DNA of 60,491 nucleotides. Source: Eubacterium sp. (GTDB taxonomy: Bacteria; Bacillota; Clostridia; Lachnospirales; Lachnospiraceae). A model generated the notes under the pieces. That model was not told where the DNA came from. It searched no databases and worked only from the letters and a program-made list of their open reading frames with translations. Below are positions 49,209-57,742 of the stretch, in pieces; position 1 is the first letter of the stretch; every line of letters begins with the position of its first letter. The translations under genes and the position numbers were made by a program. The stretch lies in contig JALERO010000054.1 in assembly GCA_022764265.1 (NCBI GenBank), forward strand, positions 1-60,491, written 5' to 3'.

Positions 49209-49445
49209 ATATTTCTCTTTTGTGGCCTGACCGCCACGGATATGTCGTTCCTGCTTATTAATTTCCAGAACTTCACGGACTTCCCCGGCGAGATGATGAT
49301 CGATCTGGGGAAGCCGTTCTGTTAAATCTTTATGTACCGTCGATTTGGATATGCCAAACTTTTTGGCGGTAGAGCGCACCGTAGAATTGTGGTCGATGGT
49401 ATAGTGCGCGATAGATATGATTCTCTTCTCCATATATTGTTTCAT
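49086..49445 (-). CDS. spoIIID: Sporulation transcription factor SpoIIID
   Basis: A 119-residue DNA-binding protein that switches mother-cell gene expression after sigma-E. The helix-turn-helix TVRSTAKKFGISKSTVHKDLTERLP (about 22-46) and the basic HIRGGQATKEKY region (about 68-79) match SpoIIID. The family is usually about 80-95 residues; the last ~35 here are a His/Asn/Ser-rich tail encoded antisense to azlD. The start follows TTGGAG with 7 nt. A sigma-E-like promoter lies upstream. Its presence indicates a spore-forming lineage. Confidence 0.94.
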   Translation of the reverse strand: MKQYMEKRIISIAHYTIDHNSTVRSTAKKFGISKSTVHKDLTERLPQIDHHLAGEVREVLEINKQERHIRGGQATKEKYLQQHHSHFYNKNSGTGSSSHHDQAFFPIGQQNCDNKSRCG

Positions 49446-49470
49446 AAAACAACTCCAACGAATTTTATAT

Positions 49471-49499
49471 AATGTATGCTTGTTAGAGATGTCTTATGA
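49471..49499 (-). promoter_or_regulatory. Predicted sigma-E promoter of spoIIID
   Basis: Read on the - strand: TCATAAG, 14 nt, CATACATT. The -10 matches the sigma-E consensus CATACANT and the -35 matches 5 of 7 positions of KMATATT. In B. subtilis spoIIID is in the sigma-E regulon. Confidence 0.6.
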
Positions 49500-49535
49500 G
49501 TTTTGGATAGAAAAATACTACTAGGAGAAAAATAT

Positions 49536-50267
49536 ATGAAAGAAAAAATGAACCGTCTATGTGGGAGAATTCAATTCCTTTCCGGGGCAAGGCTGAAGGC
49601 AATTGCAATGATTTCGATGCTTTTAGATCATGTAAATAAGGGACTGATTTATCCCAATTTAGTATCCGGTGAAGGTACTCTTGCAACTGTGAGTAATCTG
49701 TTTGATATTATCGGCAGAATTGCCTTTCCGCTATTTTGTTTCTTGCTGGTAGAGGGTTATTTCAACACGCGAAACAGAAAGAAATATCTGCTTTATTTGC
49801 TGATATTTGGTGTGATCTCCGAAGTGCCCTTTGACATGAGTACAACGGCAAGTTTGTATAATATGAACTGGAATAACGTCATGTTTACCCTTGCTCTTGT
49901 ACTTATTACTATTTGGAGTATAGATGTATTAAAAGAAAAGATGAAAAACAGACCAAAAGTGCAATGGTATGCTGTGTCCATTTTCATTGTGATCATCGCT
50001 TGCGTCATTTCTATGTATTTTAGCCTGGATTACGAGCATCATGCGATTCTAATCGGCTATTTCTTTTATCTGTTCCATGATGTGCGACTTCTTGCCGTAC
50101 CTTTCGGCTATGCATCCATGTATACACAGCCTTGGGCGCTTGTGGGATTTGGCCTGACACTTGCCTATAACGGCGAGCGAGGCAAACAGAATAAAATGCT
50201 GAATTATTGGTTTTATCCGGTGCATTTACTTGTGATTGGGATACTGCGGTTTTATTTTGGTTTGTGA
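49536..50267 (+). CDS. TraX family membrane protein
   Basis: A 243-residue multi-span membrane protein with the TraX-family N-terminus RLKAIAMISMLLDHVNKGLI and the following FDIIGRIAFPLFCFLLVEGY and FGVISEVPFDM segments. F-plasmid TraX acetylates pilin; chromosomal homologues in Firmicutes are of unknown role and are not evidence of conjugation. ATG 49536 follows AGGAG by 8 nt; an upstream TTG at 49503 has no site. It is divergent from spoIIID. Confidence 0.85.
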   Translation: MKEKMNRLCGRIQFLSGARLKAIAMISMLLDHVNKGLIYPNLVSGEGTLATVSNLFDIIGRIAFPLFCFLLVEGYFNTRNRKKYLLYLLIFGVISEVPFDMSTTASLYNMNWNNVMFTLALVLITIWSIDVLKEKMKNRPKVQWYAVSIFIVIIACVISMYFSLDYEHHAILIGYFFYLFHDVRLLAVPFGYASMYTQPWALVGFGLTLAYNGERGKQNKMLNYWFYPVHLLVIGILRFYFGL

Positions 50268-50316
50268 GTTATTCTGCTTTTTGTGGATAATAGCTACGTT
50301 TTCTGTCAATAAAGAA

Positions 50317-50360
50317 AGGCCGTTTACAATAGCACTTTTTAATTGCTAATGCAACGGCCT
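50317..50360. terminator. Probable bidirectional terminator between traX and the DUF4230 remnant
   Basis: AGGCCGTT (50317-50324) pairs with AACGGCCT (50353-50360), with an inner TAGCA/TGCTA stem. T-richness is modest on both sides. Confidence 0.5.
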
Positions 50361-50378
50361 ATAACTCATTTATATCCA

Positions 50379-50936
50379 TTAATCAATAAACTGTACGTCT
50401 AATGCATATCCATTAGCAACGCCAGCTACCATCGGTTGATATATTTCCCATACAGATAATTTTGCCATCCGGTCAGCTTTTTCTTGGATATTATCTGCAT
50501 CAAGTTTTTCTTCCATTCGCTTTTTCGCTTCAGAATATAGTTTTTTTGATTCATCGTCATTCATACTCAACTCACCAAATGCTAGTAATCCCTTTTGGGT
50601 ATCTCCAATTTCCATTTCTTCTAAAGGAATATCTATTTCCATAGCAGCATGAGGAATTTTCAAAATTACGGTCTGATTTTCTTCATCTAATAATATGCAA
50701 TTGTTAGTTAACTTCCCCAAATCAACTGTATATGTTGCAATGCCATGATAGGTATAATATTTTGATTTTGAAAACAATTTTATTTTTGCTAAACCTGCTT
50801 TTGTTAATTCTACCATTTCAGACATGTCTTGTGAAAAAACCTCAAGTTTTTTTAATTGTGAAGAATCACCCAAAATCACCTCAGAAAAATCTGCAACGGT
50901 ATATCCAAGTACACCGTTATTTTCTAAAGTTAAAAT
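50379..50936 (-). pseudogene. N-terminally truncated DUF4230-like remnant
   Basis: The open frame resembles the soluble part of a DUF4230 protein (KAGLAKIKLFSKSKYYTYHGIATYTVDLGKL, IPLEEMEIGDTQKG, KLYSEAKKRMEEKL). It begins directly after a TGA at 50937-50939. The only start codon near the top, a GTG at 50879, has no ribosome-binding site, and the coding similarity (NNGVLGYTVADFSEV) seems to run above it. Full-length members normally carry an N-terminal membrane helix that is missing here. It is therefore more likely a decayed gene than a working cytoplasmic protein of 166 residues. Confidence 0.5.
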
Positions 50937-51037
50937 TCACATTTTGACACGAAAAAGTGTAGTATATATGTACGTTGTTTGAAATATAATTCCAGAAATG
51001 GATGGAGATATAAAAGATTACTCAAATTTGAAGAATG

Positions 51038-51076
51038 AAAAAAACACCGCTTGATGGCTAGGTGAGCGATGTTTTT
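51038..51076. terminator. Bidirectional terminator-like hairpin with no gene attached
   Basis: AAACACCGCT (51042-51051) pairs with AGCGATGTTT (51065-51074). T-runs follow on both strands (seven on -, five on +). No intact gene ends at it, so it may be the leftover of a deleted small unit. Confidence 0.6.
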
Positions 51077-51435
51077 CAACCATCCGGCTAAAAGGAGGAG
51101 GTCCGGAAGGTAGGTATAATTTAATTGAATCGTTGAGAAATAGTTGAAACCCAATATCTGAAATCGATTTCATCTATCGACATTATAATATAACATCTGC
51201 GTCAAAAAGTCTATACAATAGTTTTACAAAAAAATAATGAGATTTTTCAATTTTCTAAGCAATCTCGACAAAAAATGATAAAATAATGCCAAGTTAAGGG
51301 AAATAATTGAAGGAAGATAATGGGAAAAGAAGTTTCTTTATGGTTTAACGAGGAAATAAATGTCGGATTAAGGTAAATAAAAAACATAGATGACAAGAAT
51401 GTAATGGTGTTGATATAACGAAATCAATTTCATGG
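51077..51435. other. AT-rich intergenic stretch without recognisable genes
   Basis: It contains a purine-rich AAAAGGAGGAGGTCCGGAAGG block near 51091-51110 flanked by CCGG repeats, then AT-rich sequence to the trp promoter. Short frames have no plausible ribosome-binding site plus start. Nothing else is supported. Confidence 0.5.
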
Positions 51436-51464
51436 TTGACATATATTTAAAAAATTGCTATACT
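51436..51464 (+). promoter_or_regulatory. Strong promoter of the trp operon
   Basis: Perfect TTGACA at 51436-51441, a 17-nt spacer and TATACT at 51459-51464 with an extended TGC. Expected start near 51471, giving a ~290-nt T-box leader. Confidence 0.82.
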
Positions 51465-51470
51465 TGCTTT

Positions 51471-51723
51471 AATACAGTAAAGTCTTGGAACAAAAGTAGT
51501 ACTTTCTTGATGGATCATGACAGAGAGTCGGGTAGGTGAGAGCCGATATGGGAAGCAGAAAGGAATGGATTTGGGAGATGCAAGGTGAAGTAACAGTAGC
51601 TGATGCCGCGTCCTCGCGTTACAGGGGTATGATATCGATTAAGTTCTGTATCTGAAATGAGTGAATCACATAGCTTTCCGTTTTATGGGAATAGTTATAT
51701 GATTAATAAGGGTGGCACCGCGG
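51471..51723 (+). promoter_or_regulatory. T-box riboswitch, tryptophan-specific
   Basis: The T-box core AAGGGTGGCACCGCGG is at 51708-51723. Stem I carries the usual AGAGAG (51522) and GGTGAGAGCC (51534) conserved segments. The specifier codon is read as TGG at 51566-51568 in GGAATGGAT, i.e. Trp. Uncharged tRNA-Trp would pair with the specifier and the TGGC bulge, stabilise the antiterminator and open the trp operon. This fits the trp genes downstream. Confidence 0.92.
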
Positions 51724-51730
51724 ATTATTC

Positions 51731-51760
51731 GTCCCTGACTTTTTAGTCAGGGACTTTTTT
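51731..51760 (+). terminator. T-box regulated terminator (attenuator)
   Basis: A perfect 10-bp stem, GTCCCTGACT with AGTCAGGGAC, loop TTTT and a six-T tail. It is the competing structure to the T-box antiterminator. Confidence 0.92.
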
Positions 51761-51844
51761 CGTATATAGCTAAAACCGTGCAGCAGAATGAATACGAATG
51801 TAAACGATGTGCTCGCACAGGAGGATGCACAGAAAGGAGAGACA

Positions 51845-53257
51845 ATGAAGCGGATTCGAAGAGCTTACAGCAAAACAGTGAGTATTATTAATGAGACGGC
51901 TGTGGATATTTACAGTAGTTTTGTGGGAGAAGGAAAAGGGTTTTTACTTGAGAGTTACGACAAAAACTATGACCGTTATGTATTTATGGGGAAAAATCCG
52001 GAGGAAATTATTCAGACCGAGAAGAATCGTCTGCTGATTCACAGAAAAGATGGCACGACCATGGGAATGGAAGGGAATCCGATGGATTTATTGAAGGTCT
52101 ATTACAGTGATTTTGAGATCCGCCAGGATGGAACGCCATTGGCTTTTACCGGTGGTCTGGTGGGAGCCCTGGGATATGATTTTGTAAGATATCAGGAGAC
52201 ATTGCCGGACAATAATCCGGATGAGATTGGAATTGATACGATTCAGCTGATGCTGGTTACTGAATTTTTATCCATTGACCATATGGCAGAAACTATGACT
52301 GCTGTAGTCATTGAAGAAGATAATACAGAGGGACGGGAGAGAGCCACAAAGCGTTGTGAAGAAATGATCAAGGAAGCTCTTAACGTAACGCAAAAATCAT
52401 CATCAAATAATTTTGAGCCCGATGGAGTAATCGTAAAGCAGTCGGATACATTGGAGCAGTATTGTCGTAAAGTGGAGAAAATAAAAGAATATATTGTGGA
52501 GGGCCATGTGTTCCAGACCGTGCTCTCCCAACGATGGACTGTAGAAACAAAACAGAAAGGGTTTGATTTATATCAGGAGCTTCGTGAACTCAACCCTTCT
52601 CCTTATATGTATTATTTTAATTTCGGTGATTTTGAGATTATCGGAAGTTCGCCGGAAATGGTGGCAAAGCATAAAGATAATCTGGTAACGACCTGTCCGA
52701 TTGCCGGAACCAGACCCCGGGGAAAAAACGAAGAGGAAGATAGAGCACTGGAAGAAAGTCTTTTGAAGGATCCGAAAGAAAAAGCGGAGCATGTGATGCT
52801 GGTGGATCTGGCAAGAAATGATATGGGGCGTATCGCAGAGTTTGGAAGTGTTAAAGTAAAGGATTTCATGCATATTCAGAGATATTCCCACGTCATGCAT
52901 CTGGTCACCTTTGTGGAAGGCAGAAAACGGAAAGAATTTCACCCGATTGATCTCATTTACTCCTTCCTTCCGGCGGGAACCCTGAGCGGTGCCCCGAAGG
53001 TTCGAGCAATGGAAATCATTGACGAGCTGGAGGAAGTGCGAAGAGGCCTTTACGGCGGTGCGGTGGGCTACATTGATTTTAACGGAAACATGGATTTCTG
53101 TATTACCATCCGCACCATGATCAAAAAAGGCAATCTGGTTTATTTGCAGGCAGGAGCCGGTATTGTGGCGGATAGTGATCCGGTCAGTGAATACAAGGAA
53201 TGCTGCAATAAGGTGCGCGCCCTCGCGAAAGTTTTAGTACAGGAGGAAAATTTATGA
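51845..53257 (+). CDS. trpE: Anthranilate synthase component I
   Basis: A 470-residue chorismate-utilising enzyme producing anthranilate with TrpG. ATG 51845 follows AAAGGAG; an ATG at 51788 starts 57 nt earlier without a site. The tryptophan feedback motif LLES (34-37) is present, and the catalytic region NPSPYMYYFNFGDFEIIGSSPEM, PIAGTRPRG, and LPAGTLSGAPKVRAMEIIDELE is intact. It is the first gene of the T-box operon and overlaps trpG by 4 bp. Confidence 0.96.
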   Translation: MKRIRRAYSKTVSIINETAVDIYSSFVGEGKGFLLESYDKNYDRYVFMGKNPEEIIQTEKNRLLIHRKDGTTMGMEGNPMDLLKVYYSDFEIRQDGTPLAFTGGLVGALGYDFVRYQETLPDNNPDEIGIDTIQLMLVTEFLSIDHMAETMTAVVIEEDNTEGRERATKRCEEMIKEALNVTQKSSSNNFEPDGVIVKQSDTLEQYCRKVEKIKEYIVEGHVFQTVLSQRWTVETKQKGFDLYQELRELNPSPYMYYFNFGDFEIIGSSPEMVAKHKDNLVTTCPIAGTRPRGKNEEEDRALEESLLKDPKEKAEHVMLVDLARNDMGRIAEFGSVKVKDFMHIQRYSHVMHLVTFVEGRKRKEFHPIDLIYSFLPAGTLSGAPKVRAMEIIDELEEVRRGLYGGAVGYIDFNGNMDFCITIRTMIKKGNLVYLQAGAGIVADSDPVSEYKECCNKVRALAKVLVQEENL

Positions 53258-53820
53258 TCTTACTCATTGATAATTACGATTCCTTTACTTACAATTTATA
53301 CCAATATATGGGTATTTTCTATAACGATATTAAGGTGGTACGAAACGACCAGATTACAATAGAAGAAATCCGGACGTTGGATCCGGAGCGGATCGTTCTC
53401 TCGCCGGGACCGAAAAGTCCGATGGAAGCCGGAATCTGCATGGATGTGGTAAAAGAATTTTATGACAAAAAGCCAATTCTCGGAATCTGCCTGGGACATC
53501 AGAGTATCGGTGCTGCCTTTGGAGCAAAGATTGTTCATGCAAAGGAGCTGATGCACGGAAAACAATCCCTTATTGAGCATGATGGTACGGGAATCTTTCA
53601 GGGGATTCCGAGTCCGATACATGTGGCAAGATATCACTCCCTGGCAGTGGATGAAAATACATTGCCGGAAGATTTTCAGGTTCTTGCCCGAACGGAGGAT
53701 GGGGAAATCATGGCGATGAAACATAAAACATTTCCGGTGTTGGGAATACAGTTCCATCCGGAGTCCATTTTTACCGATCATGGCAAAAAAATGATTGAGA
53801 ACTTTCTGTTCCATATGTAA
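53254..53820 (+). CDS. trpG: Anthranilate synthase component II (glutamine amidotransferase)
   Basis: A 188-residue class I glutaminase that supplies ammonia to TrpE. The catalytic Cys79 (GICLGHQ) and the His-Glu pair in FHPESIFTDHG are present. It may also serve folate synthesis (PabA), but its place in the trp operon makes TrpG primary. It is not fused to TrpD. The next gene, 14 bp away, is trpC. Confidence 0.95.
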   Translation: MILLIDNYDSFTYNLYQYMGIFYNDIKVVRNDQITIEEIRTLDPERIVLSPGPKSPMEAGICMDVVKEFYDKKPILGICLGHQSIGAAFGAKIVHAKELMHGKQSLIEHDGTGIFQGIPSPIHVARYHSLAVDENTLPEDFQVLARTEDGEIMAMKHKTFPVLGIQFHPESIFTDHGKKMIENFLFHM

Positions 53821-53834
53821 AGGAGGCAACACAT

Positions 53835-54629
53835 ATGATATTGGATGTGATTGTGGAAGATAAGAAAAAACGTCTTCTGGAACAAAAACAAATAATCTCC
53901 GAAGAAAAAATGAAAGAAATGGCGCTGGCTTCTGACCGCCAAAGCATATCTTTTTATGATGCGTTGGCAAAAGGTGGATTATCAATTATCGGAGAATTTA
54001 AAAAGGCTTCTCCAAGTATGGGAAAAATAAAGATGACCATGGAACTGGAAGACCGGATTGAAGAATATAATTCTTCTGTGGATGCTATTTCCTGTCTGAC
54101 GGAAGAAGATCATTTCAGTGGAAGCGTGGAATATTTCAAAAAAATCCGTGCCATTACGCCACTGCCAATGATTCGAAAGGATTTTATCATTGATCCGTAT
54201 CAGATTTATGAAGCAAAGGTGATCGGAGCAGACTGCATTTTGCTGATTGCTGCCATATTAAGCGATGAACAAATGAAGGAATATTATGATCTGGCCACCT
54301 CTCTGGGGATGGATGTGCTGGTGGAAACCCATGACGAGGAGGAAATGAACAGAGCACTCCGCTTACAACCGAAAATTGTCGGTGTAAATAATCGAAATCT
54401 GAAGGATTTTACGATTTCTCTTGATAATACAAAACGATTACGTCCAATGGTGGCGGAAGGAACCGTTTTCGTGTCGGAGAGTGGTGTCACGGAGGATCAA
54501 CATATTCAATTTTTAAAGGAATGCGGGGTAGATGCCCTGTTGATTGGAGGTGCATTCATGCTTTCCGGGGAGCCGAAAGAACTGGCTGGAAAGTGGAAGA
54601 AAATCTATGATGAACAGAAAATTAATTAA
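53835..54629 (+). CDS. trpC: Indole-3-glycerol phosphate synthase
   Basis: A 264-residue TIM-barrel enzyme closing CdRP to indole-3-glycerol phosphate. Motifs: IIGEFKKASPSMGKI (about 50-64, catalytic Lys), AISCLTEEDHFSGS, PMIRKDFIIDPYQIYEA, VGVNNRNLKDF and LIGGAFM. It directly follows trpG, where trpD would be expected. It overlaps trpF by about 20 bp. Confidence 0.95.
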   Translation: MILDVIVEDKKKRLLEQKQIISEEKMKEMALASDRQSISFYDALAKGGLSIIGEFKKASPSMGKIKMTMELEDRIEEYNSSVDAISCLTEEDHFSGSVEYFKKIRAITPLPMIRKDFIIDPYQIYEAKVIGADCILLIAAILSDEQMKEYYDLATSLGMDVLVETHDEEEMNRALRLQPKIVGVNNRNLKDFTISLDNTKRLRPMVAEGTVFVSESGVTEDQHIQFLKECGVDALLIGGAFMLSGEPKELAGKWKKIYDEQKIN

Positions 54630-55239
54630 AATATGTGGAATGACCTGTCTGCAGGACATTGAATATGCCAATGAACTGTTGCCGGAATTTGTAGGATTTG
54701 TCTTGTTTTATCCGAAAAGTAAGCGTAATATTGGGCTGGAAGATGCCGTTATTTTGCGCAGGCAATTAGGGGAGAGGATATATACGGTGGCGGTGACCGT
54801 ATCCCCGACAGTGGAGCAGGTAAAACAGATACAGGAAGCAGGTTTCCATTGCATTCAGATTCACGGGAAAATGTCCGATGAAGTCTATGAAGCTCTTCAG
54901 ATTCCGATTTTCCGCGCTTTTAATGTGACGGATACGGAACAGATGATACAGCTTCAAGATAAAGAGAAGGTCAGAGGCTATGTATTTGATGCGAAAACTC
55001 CAGGCAGCGGAAAGACCTTTGACTGGAATCTTCTTAAAAATGTTGACCGGGGAGATAAGCTGTTGTTTCTGGCAGGAGGAATCGGAGAGCATAATGTGAA
55101 GCAGGCAATTGCCCGGGTCAATCCCGATGTGATTGATGTAAGCTCTGCCGTGGAGAATCCTGATGTGAATGGACGATGCGGTGGAAAGAATAAAGAAAAA
55201 ATGAGAAAAATAATAAGGATGGTGCATGATGAAGAATAA
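54610..55239 (+). CDS. trpF: Phosphoribosylanthranilate isomerase
   Basis: A 209-residue TIM-barrel isomerase. The N-terminal [11 protein letters not shown] with catalytic Cys, [17 protein letters not shown] and the C-terminal [15 protein letters not shown] and DVSSAVE motifs match TrpF. Tandem ATG codons occur at 54607 and 54610, so the exact start is uncertain by one codon. It overlaps trpC upstream and trpB downstream. Confidence 0.93.
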   Translation: MNRKLIKICGMTCLQDIEYANELLPEFVGFVLFYPKSKRNIGLEDAVILRRQLGERIYTVAVTVSPTVEQVKQIQEAGFHCIQIHGKMSDEVYEALQIPIFRAFNVTDTEQMIQLQDKEKVRGYVFDAKTPGSGKTFDWNLLKNVDRGDKLLFLAGGIGEHNVKQAIARVNPDVIDVSSAVENPDVNGRCGGKNKEKMRKIIRMVHDEE

Positions 55240-56410
55240 AAAATACGGTGAATACGGCGGACAATATGTGGCAGAATCTTTGATGAATACTTTAAAAGAA
55301 CTGGAGACCGCTTATCGGGAGGCAATTGCTGACCCGAAATTCATAGAAGAATATCAATATTATCTGAAAGAATATGTGGGAAGGGAGACACCCCTTTACT
55401 ATGCGGCAAAGCTTTCTGAGAAATATGGCACAAAAATTTATCTGAAACGAGAAGATTTGAATCATACCGGAGCTCACAAAATCAATAACGTGATTGGGCA
55501 GATTCTTCTGGCAAAACGAATGGGCAAGAAAAAAGTAATCGCTGAGACCGGTGCGGGACAGCACGGTGTGGCGACTGCGACCGGTGCGGCCTTATTTGGA
55601 ATGGAATGTACCGTATACATGGGAGAAGAGGACATGGAAAGACAAGCATTAAATGTATTTCGTATGGAAATGCTGGGAGCCAAAGTGGAATGCGTAAAGA
55701 CAGGAAGCCGCACCCTGAAGGATGCAACCAATGAGGCAATCCGTACCTGGGCAAAGACCGCAGAAGATACCTTCTATATTATCGGTTCAGCTGTGGGCCC
55801 GCATCCATACCCGGAAATGGTAAAGGAATTCCAGAGAGTCATCAGTGTGGAAACCAAACGGCAGATTTTAGAAAAAGAAGGCAGATTGCCGGATTGTGTC
55901 ATTGCCTGTGTGGGCGGCGGTTCCAATTCCATCGGTATGTTTGCGGAATTCATCGAAGAAAAAGAAGTAGAGCTGATCGGTGTAGAAGCAGCCGGATTTG
56001 GTATTGAGACAGGCAAACATGCCAGTGCATTTGCTGTCGGAAAACCGGGAGTTCTCCACGGAATGCGTTCTTACCTCCTTCAGGATGAAGACGGAAATGT
56101 GCAGATTGCCAGCTCCATCTCAGCCGGATTGGATTATCCGGGTGTGGGACCGGAACATGCTTATCTTCATGATACCGGCCGTGCAACCTATGTCCCAATT
56201 ACCGATGATGAGGCCATGGAAGCATTACTCGAATTATGTAAAGTAGAAGGAATTATTCCAGCCATCGAGAGTGCCCATGCATTGGCCTATGCATTTAAAA
56301 AGGCAAAGACCATGAATCCGGATCAGATTCTTGTCGTGAATTTATCCGGACGAGGAGATAAAGACGTACATACCATCGCAGATTATTTCAAAGACAGGGG
56401 GTATAATTAA
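55226..56410 (+). CDS. trpB: Tryptophan synthase beta chain
   Basis: A 394-residue PLP enzyme that joins indole and serine. The PLP lysine is Lys85 in [32 protein letters not shown] (phosphate loop) and NLSGRGDKD are standard TrpB1 signatures. Tandem ATG codons at 55226 and 55229 both fit AAGGAT. It overlaps trpF by 14 bp and leads into trpA after one base. Confidence 0.97.
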   Translation: MMKNKKYGEYGGQYVAESLMNTLKELETAYREAIADPKFIEEYQYYLKEYVGRETPLYYAAKLSEKYGTKIYLKREDLNHTGAHKINNVIGQILLAKRMGKKKVIAETGAGQHGVATATGAALFGMECTVYMGEEDMERQALNVFRMEMLGAKVECVKTGSRTLKDATNEAIRTWAKTAEDTFYIIGSAVGPHPYPEMVKEFQRVISVETKRQILEKEGRLPDCVIACVGGGSNSIGMFAEFIEEKEVELIGVEAAGFGIETGKHASAFAVGKPGVLHGMRSYLLQDEDGNVQIASSISAGLDYPGVGPEHAYLHDTGRATYVPITDDEAMEALLELCKVEGIIPAIESAHALAYAFKKAKTMNPDQILVVNLSGRGDKDVHTIADYFKDRGYN

Positions 56411-56411
56411 G

Positions 56412-57215
56412 ATGAATCAGACACAAAATCGTATTGAAAAAAGGCTTGCCCAGCTTCAGGCTGAAGGGAAAAAGGCATTTATCACATATATGACGGCAGG
56501 ACTTCCGGATATGGAGACCACCAAAGCATTGATTCGTGCCCAGGAAGAAGCGGGAACAGATATCATTGAGGTGGGAGTACCATTTTCTGACCCGACTGCC
56601 GATGGTCCGGTGATTCAGGATGCCTCCTATCGTTCCATCTGTAATGGTACCAATCTGAAAAAAATATTTGACGCAATTCAGGCAATTCGCATTGATTGTT
56701 GTATTCCAATTGTGTTCATGATGTATTATAATACCATTATGTATTATGGGATTCAGGAATTTGCCGCAAAATGTGCCCAGGTGGGCGTAGACGGACTGAT
56801 CGTGCCGGACCTTCCAAAGGAGGAGCAGGACGAGTTACAGGAGGCACTGGATCAGACAGAGAATGCACCGATTTTGATTCAGCTGGTCTCTCCGGTTTCC
56901 GGAGACCGCATTCCGATGATTCTGGAAAATGCCAGAGGATTTGCATACTGCGTTTCCTCCATGGGGGTAACCGGACAGGCAGCAGATTTCCATAAAAATG
57001 TGAGAGCCTATCTGGAAAATGTAAAAAGCATTTCCAAAATTCCTGTCATGATGGGATTTGGTATCCGGACCGCAGCGGATGTGGAACAATTAAAGGACAC
57101 CATCGACGGCTGTATTGTAGGTACTCATTTTATTCAGCTGATGGAAAAGAATCAATATGATCTGGAAGTGGCGAAGGATTACATCCGTACATTAAAAAAA
57201 GAATTAAATGATTAA
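56412..57215 (+). CDS. trpA: Tryptophan synthase alpha chain
   Basis: A 267-residue TIM-barrel subunit that cleaves indole-3-glycerol phosphate to indole and G3P. The catalytic acids lie in DIIEVGVPFSDPTADGPVIQ (about 47-66). VDGLIVPDLPKEE and the VMMGFGIRTAADV phosphate site are intact. It ends the recognised trp genes; ybaK follows only 11 bp later without a terminator. Confidence 0.96.
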   Translation: MNQTQNRIEKRLAQLQAEGKKAFITYMTAGLPDMETTKALIRAQEEAGTDIIEVGVPFSDPTADGPVIQDASYRSICNGTNLKKIFDAIQAIRIDCCIPIVFMMYYNTIMYYGIQEFAAKCAQVGVDGLIVPDLPKEEQDELQEALDQTENAPILIQLVSPVSGDRIPMILENARGFAYCVSSMGVTGQAADFHKNVRAYLENVKSISKIPVMMGFGIRTAADVEQLKDTIDGCIVGTHFIQLMEKNQYDLEVAKDYIRTLKKELND

Positions 57216-57226
57216 AGGATAGGTAA

Positions 57227-57712
57227 ATGAAAAAAGAAGTGAAGACCAATGTCATGCGAATTCTTGAAAAAGAGAAAGTGCCTTATGAAGCCCGATTTTA
57301 TCCCCATGGGAAAGAAGCCGTGGATGGTGTCACTGTGGCAGAGTTGACAGGACAGAATCCGGATCAGGTTTTCAAAACATTGGTGACAGTAAGCAACAAA
57401 AAAGAATATTTTGTATTTGTCATCCCGGTGGCGGAGGAATTGGATCTGAAAAAAGCAGCGAAAGCGGTCGGAGCCAAATCCGTCGAGATGATTCATGTGA
57501 AGGATATCAATAAAATTACCGGATATATCCGAGGAGGATGTTCTCCGGTCGGAATGAAGAAAAAGTATACGACAACTTACCATATTACAGCTGCACAGCA
57601 GCCACAGATCATGGTAAGCGGTGGCAAGATCGGTACGCAGATAGCCTGTGAGCCCGATGCTTTGGTGCGGGTGACAGAAGGGCAGTATGCAGACATCTGC
57701 AAAGATTCGTAA
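57227..57712 (+). CDS. ybaK: Cys-tRNA(Pro) deacylase, YbaK/EbsC family
   Basis: A 161-residue editing protein that hydrolyses mischarged Cys-tRNA(Pro). The family segments PHGKEAVDGVTVAELTG (usually around 25-45), VFKTLV, FVFVIPVAEELDLKKAAKAVGAK, and GYIRGGCSPVGMKKKY are present, with the conserved Lys near 50. It is close behind trpA and may be carried by the T-box transcript, although the functional link is unclear. Confidence 0.92.
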   Translation: MKKEVKTNVMRILEKEKVPYEARFYPHGKEAVDGVTVAELTGQNPDQVFKTLVTVSNKKEYFVFVIPVAEELDLKKAAKAVGAKSVEMIHVKDINKITGYIRGGCSPVGMKKKYTTTYHITAAQQPQIMVSGGKIGTQIACEPDALVRVTEGQYADICKDS

Positions 57713-57742
57713 CCCTTAAAGATGGAAACCGGAGGTCTGGAA

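Noticed and set aside
48602-49261. 219-codon open frame on the + strand
   Set aside because: Out of frame with azlC and azlD, which it overlaps; Cys/Ser/Gly-rich shadow with no ribosome-binding site.
49536-50267. Conjugative element suggested by TraX
   Set aside because: No relaxase, coupling protein, type IV secretion or integrase genes are nearby; chromosomal TraX-family proteins are common.
51028-51090. Intact type I toxin-antitoxin unit
   Set aside because: Only the terminator-like hairpin is visible. The ATG beside it reads eight codons and stops, and no hydrophobic toxin frame was found on either strand.
53296-53985. 229-codon open frame on the - strand
   Set aside because: Antisense to trpG and trpC; composition (His/Phe/Arg-rich) is typical of shadow frames.
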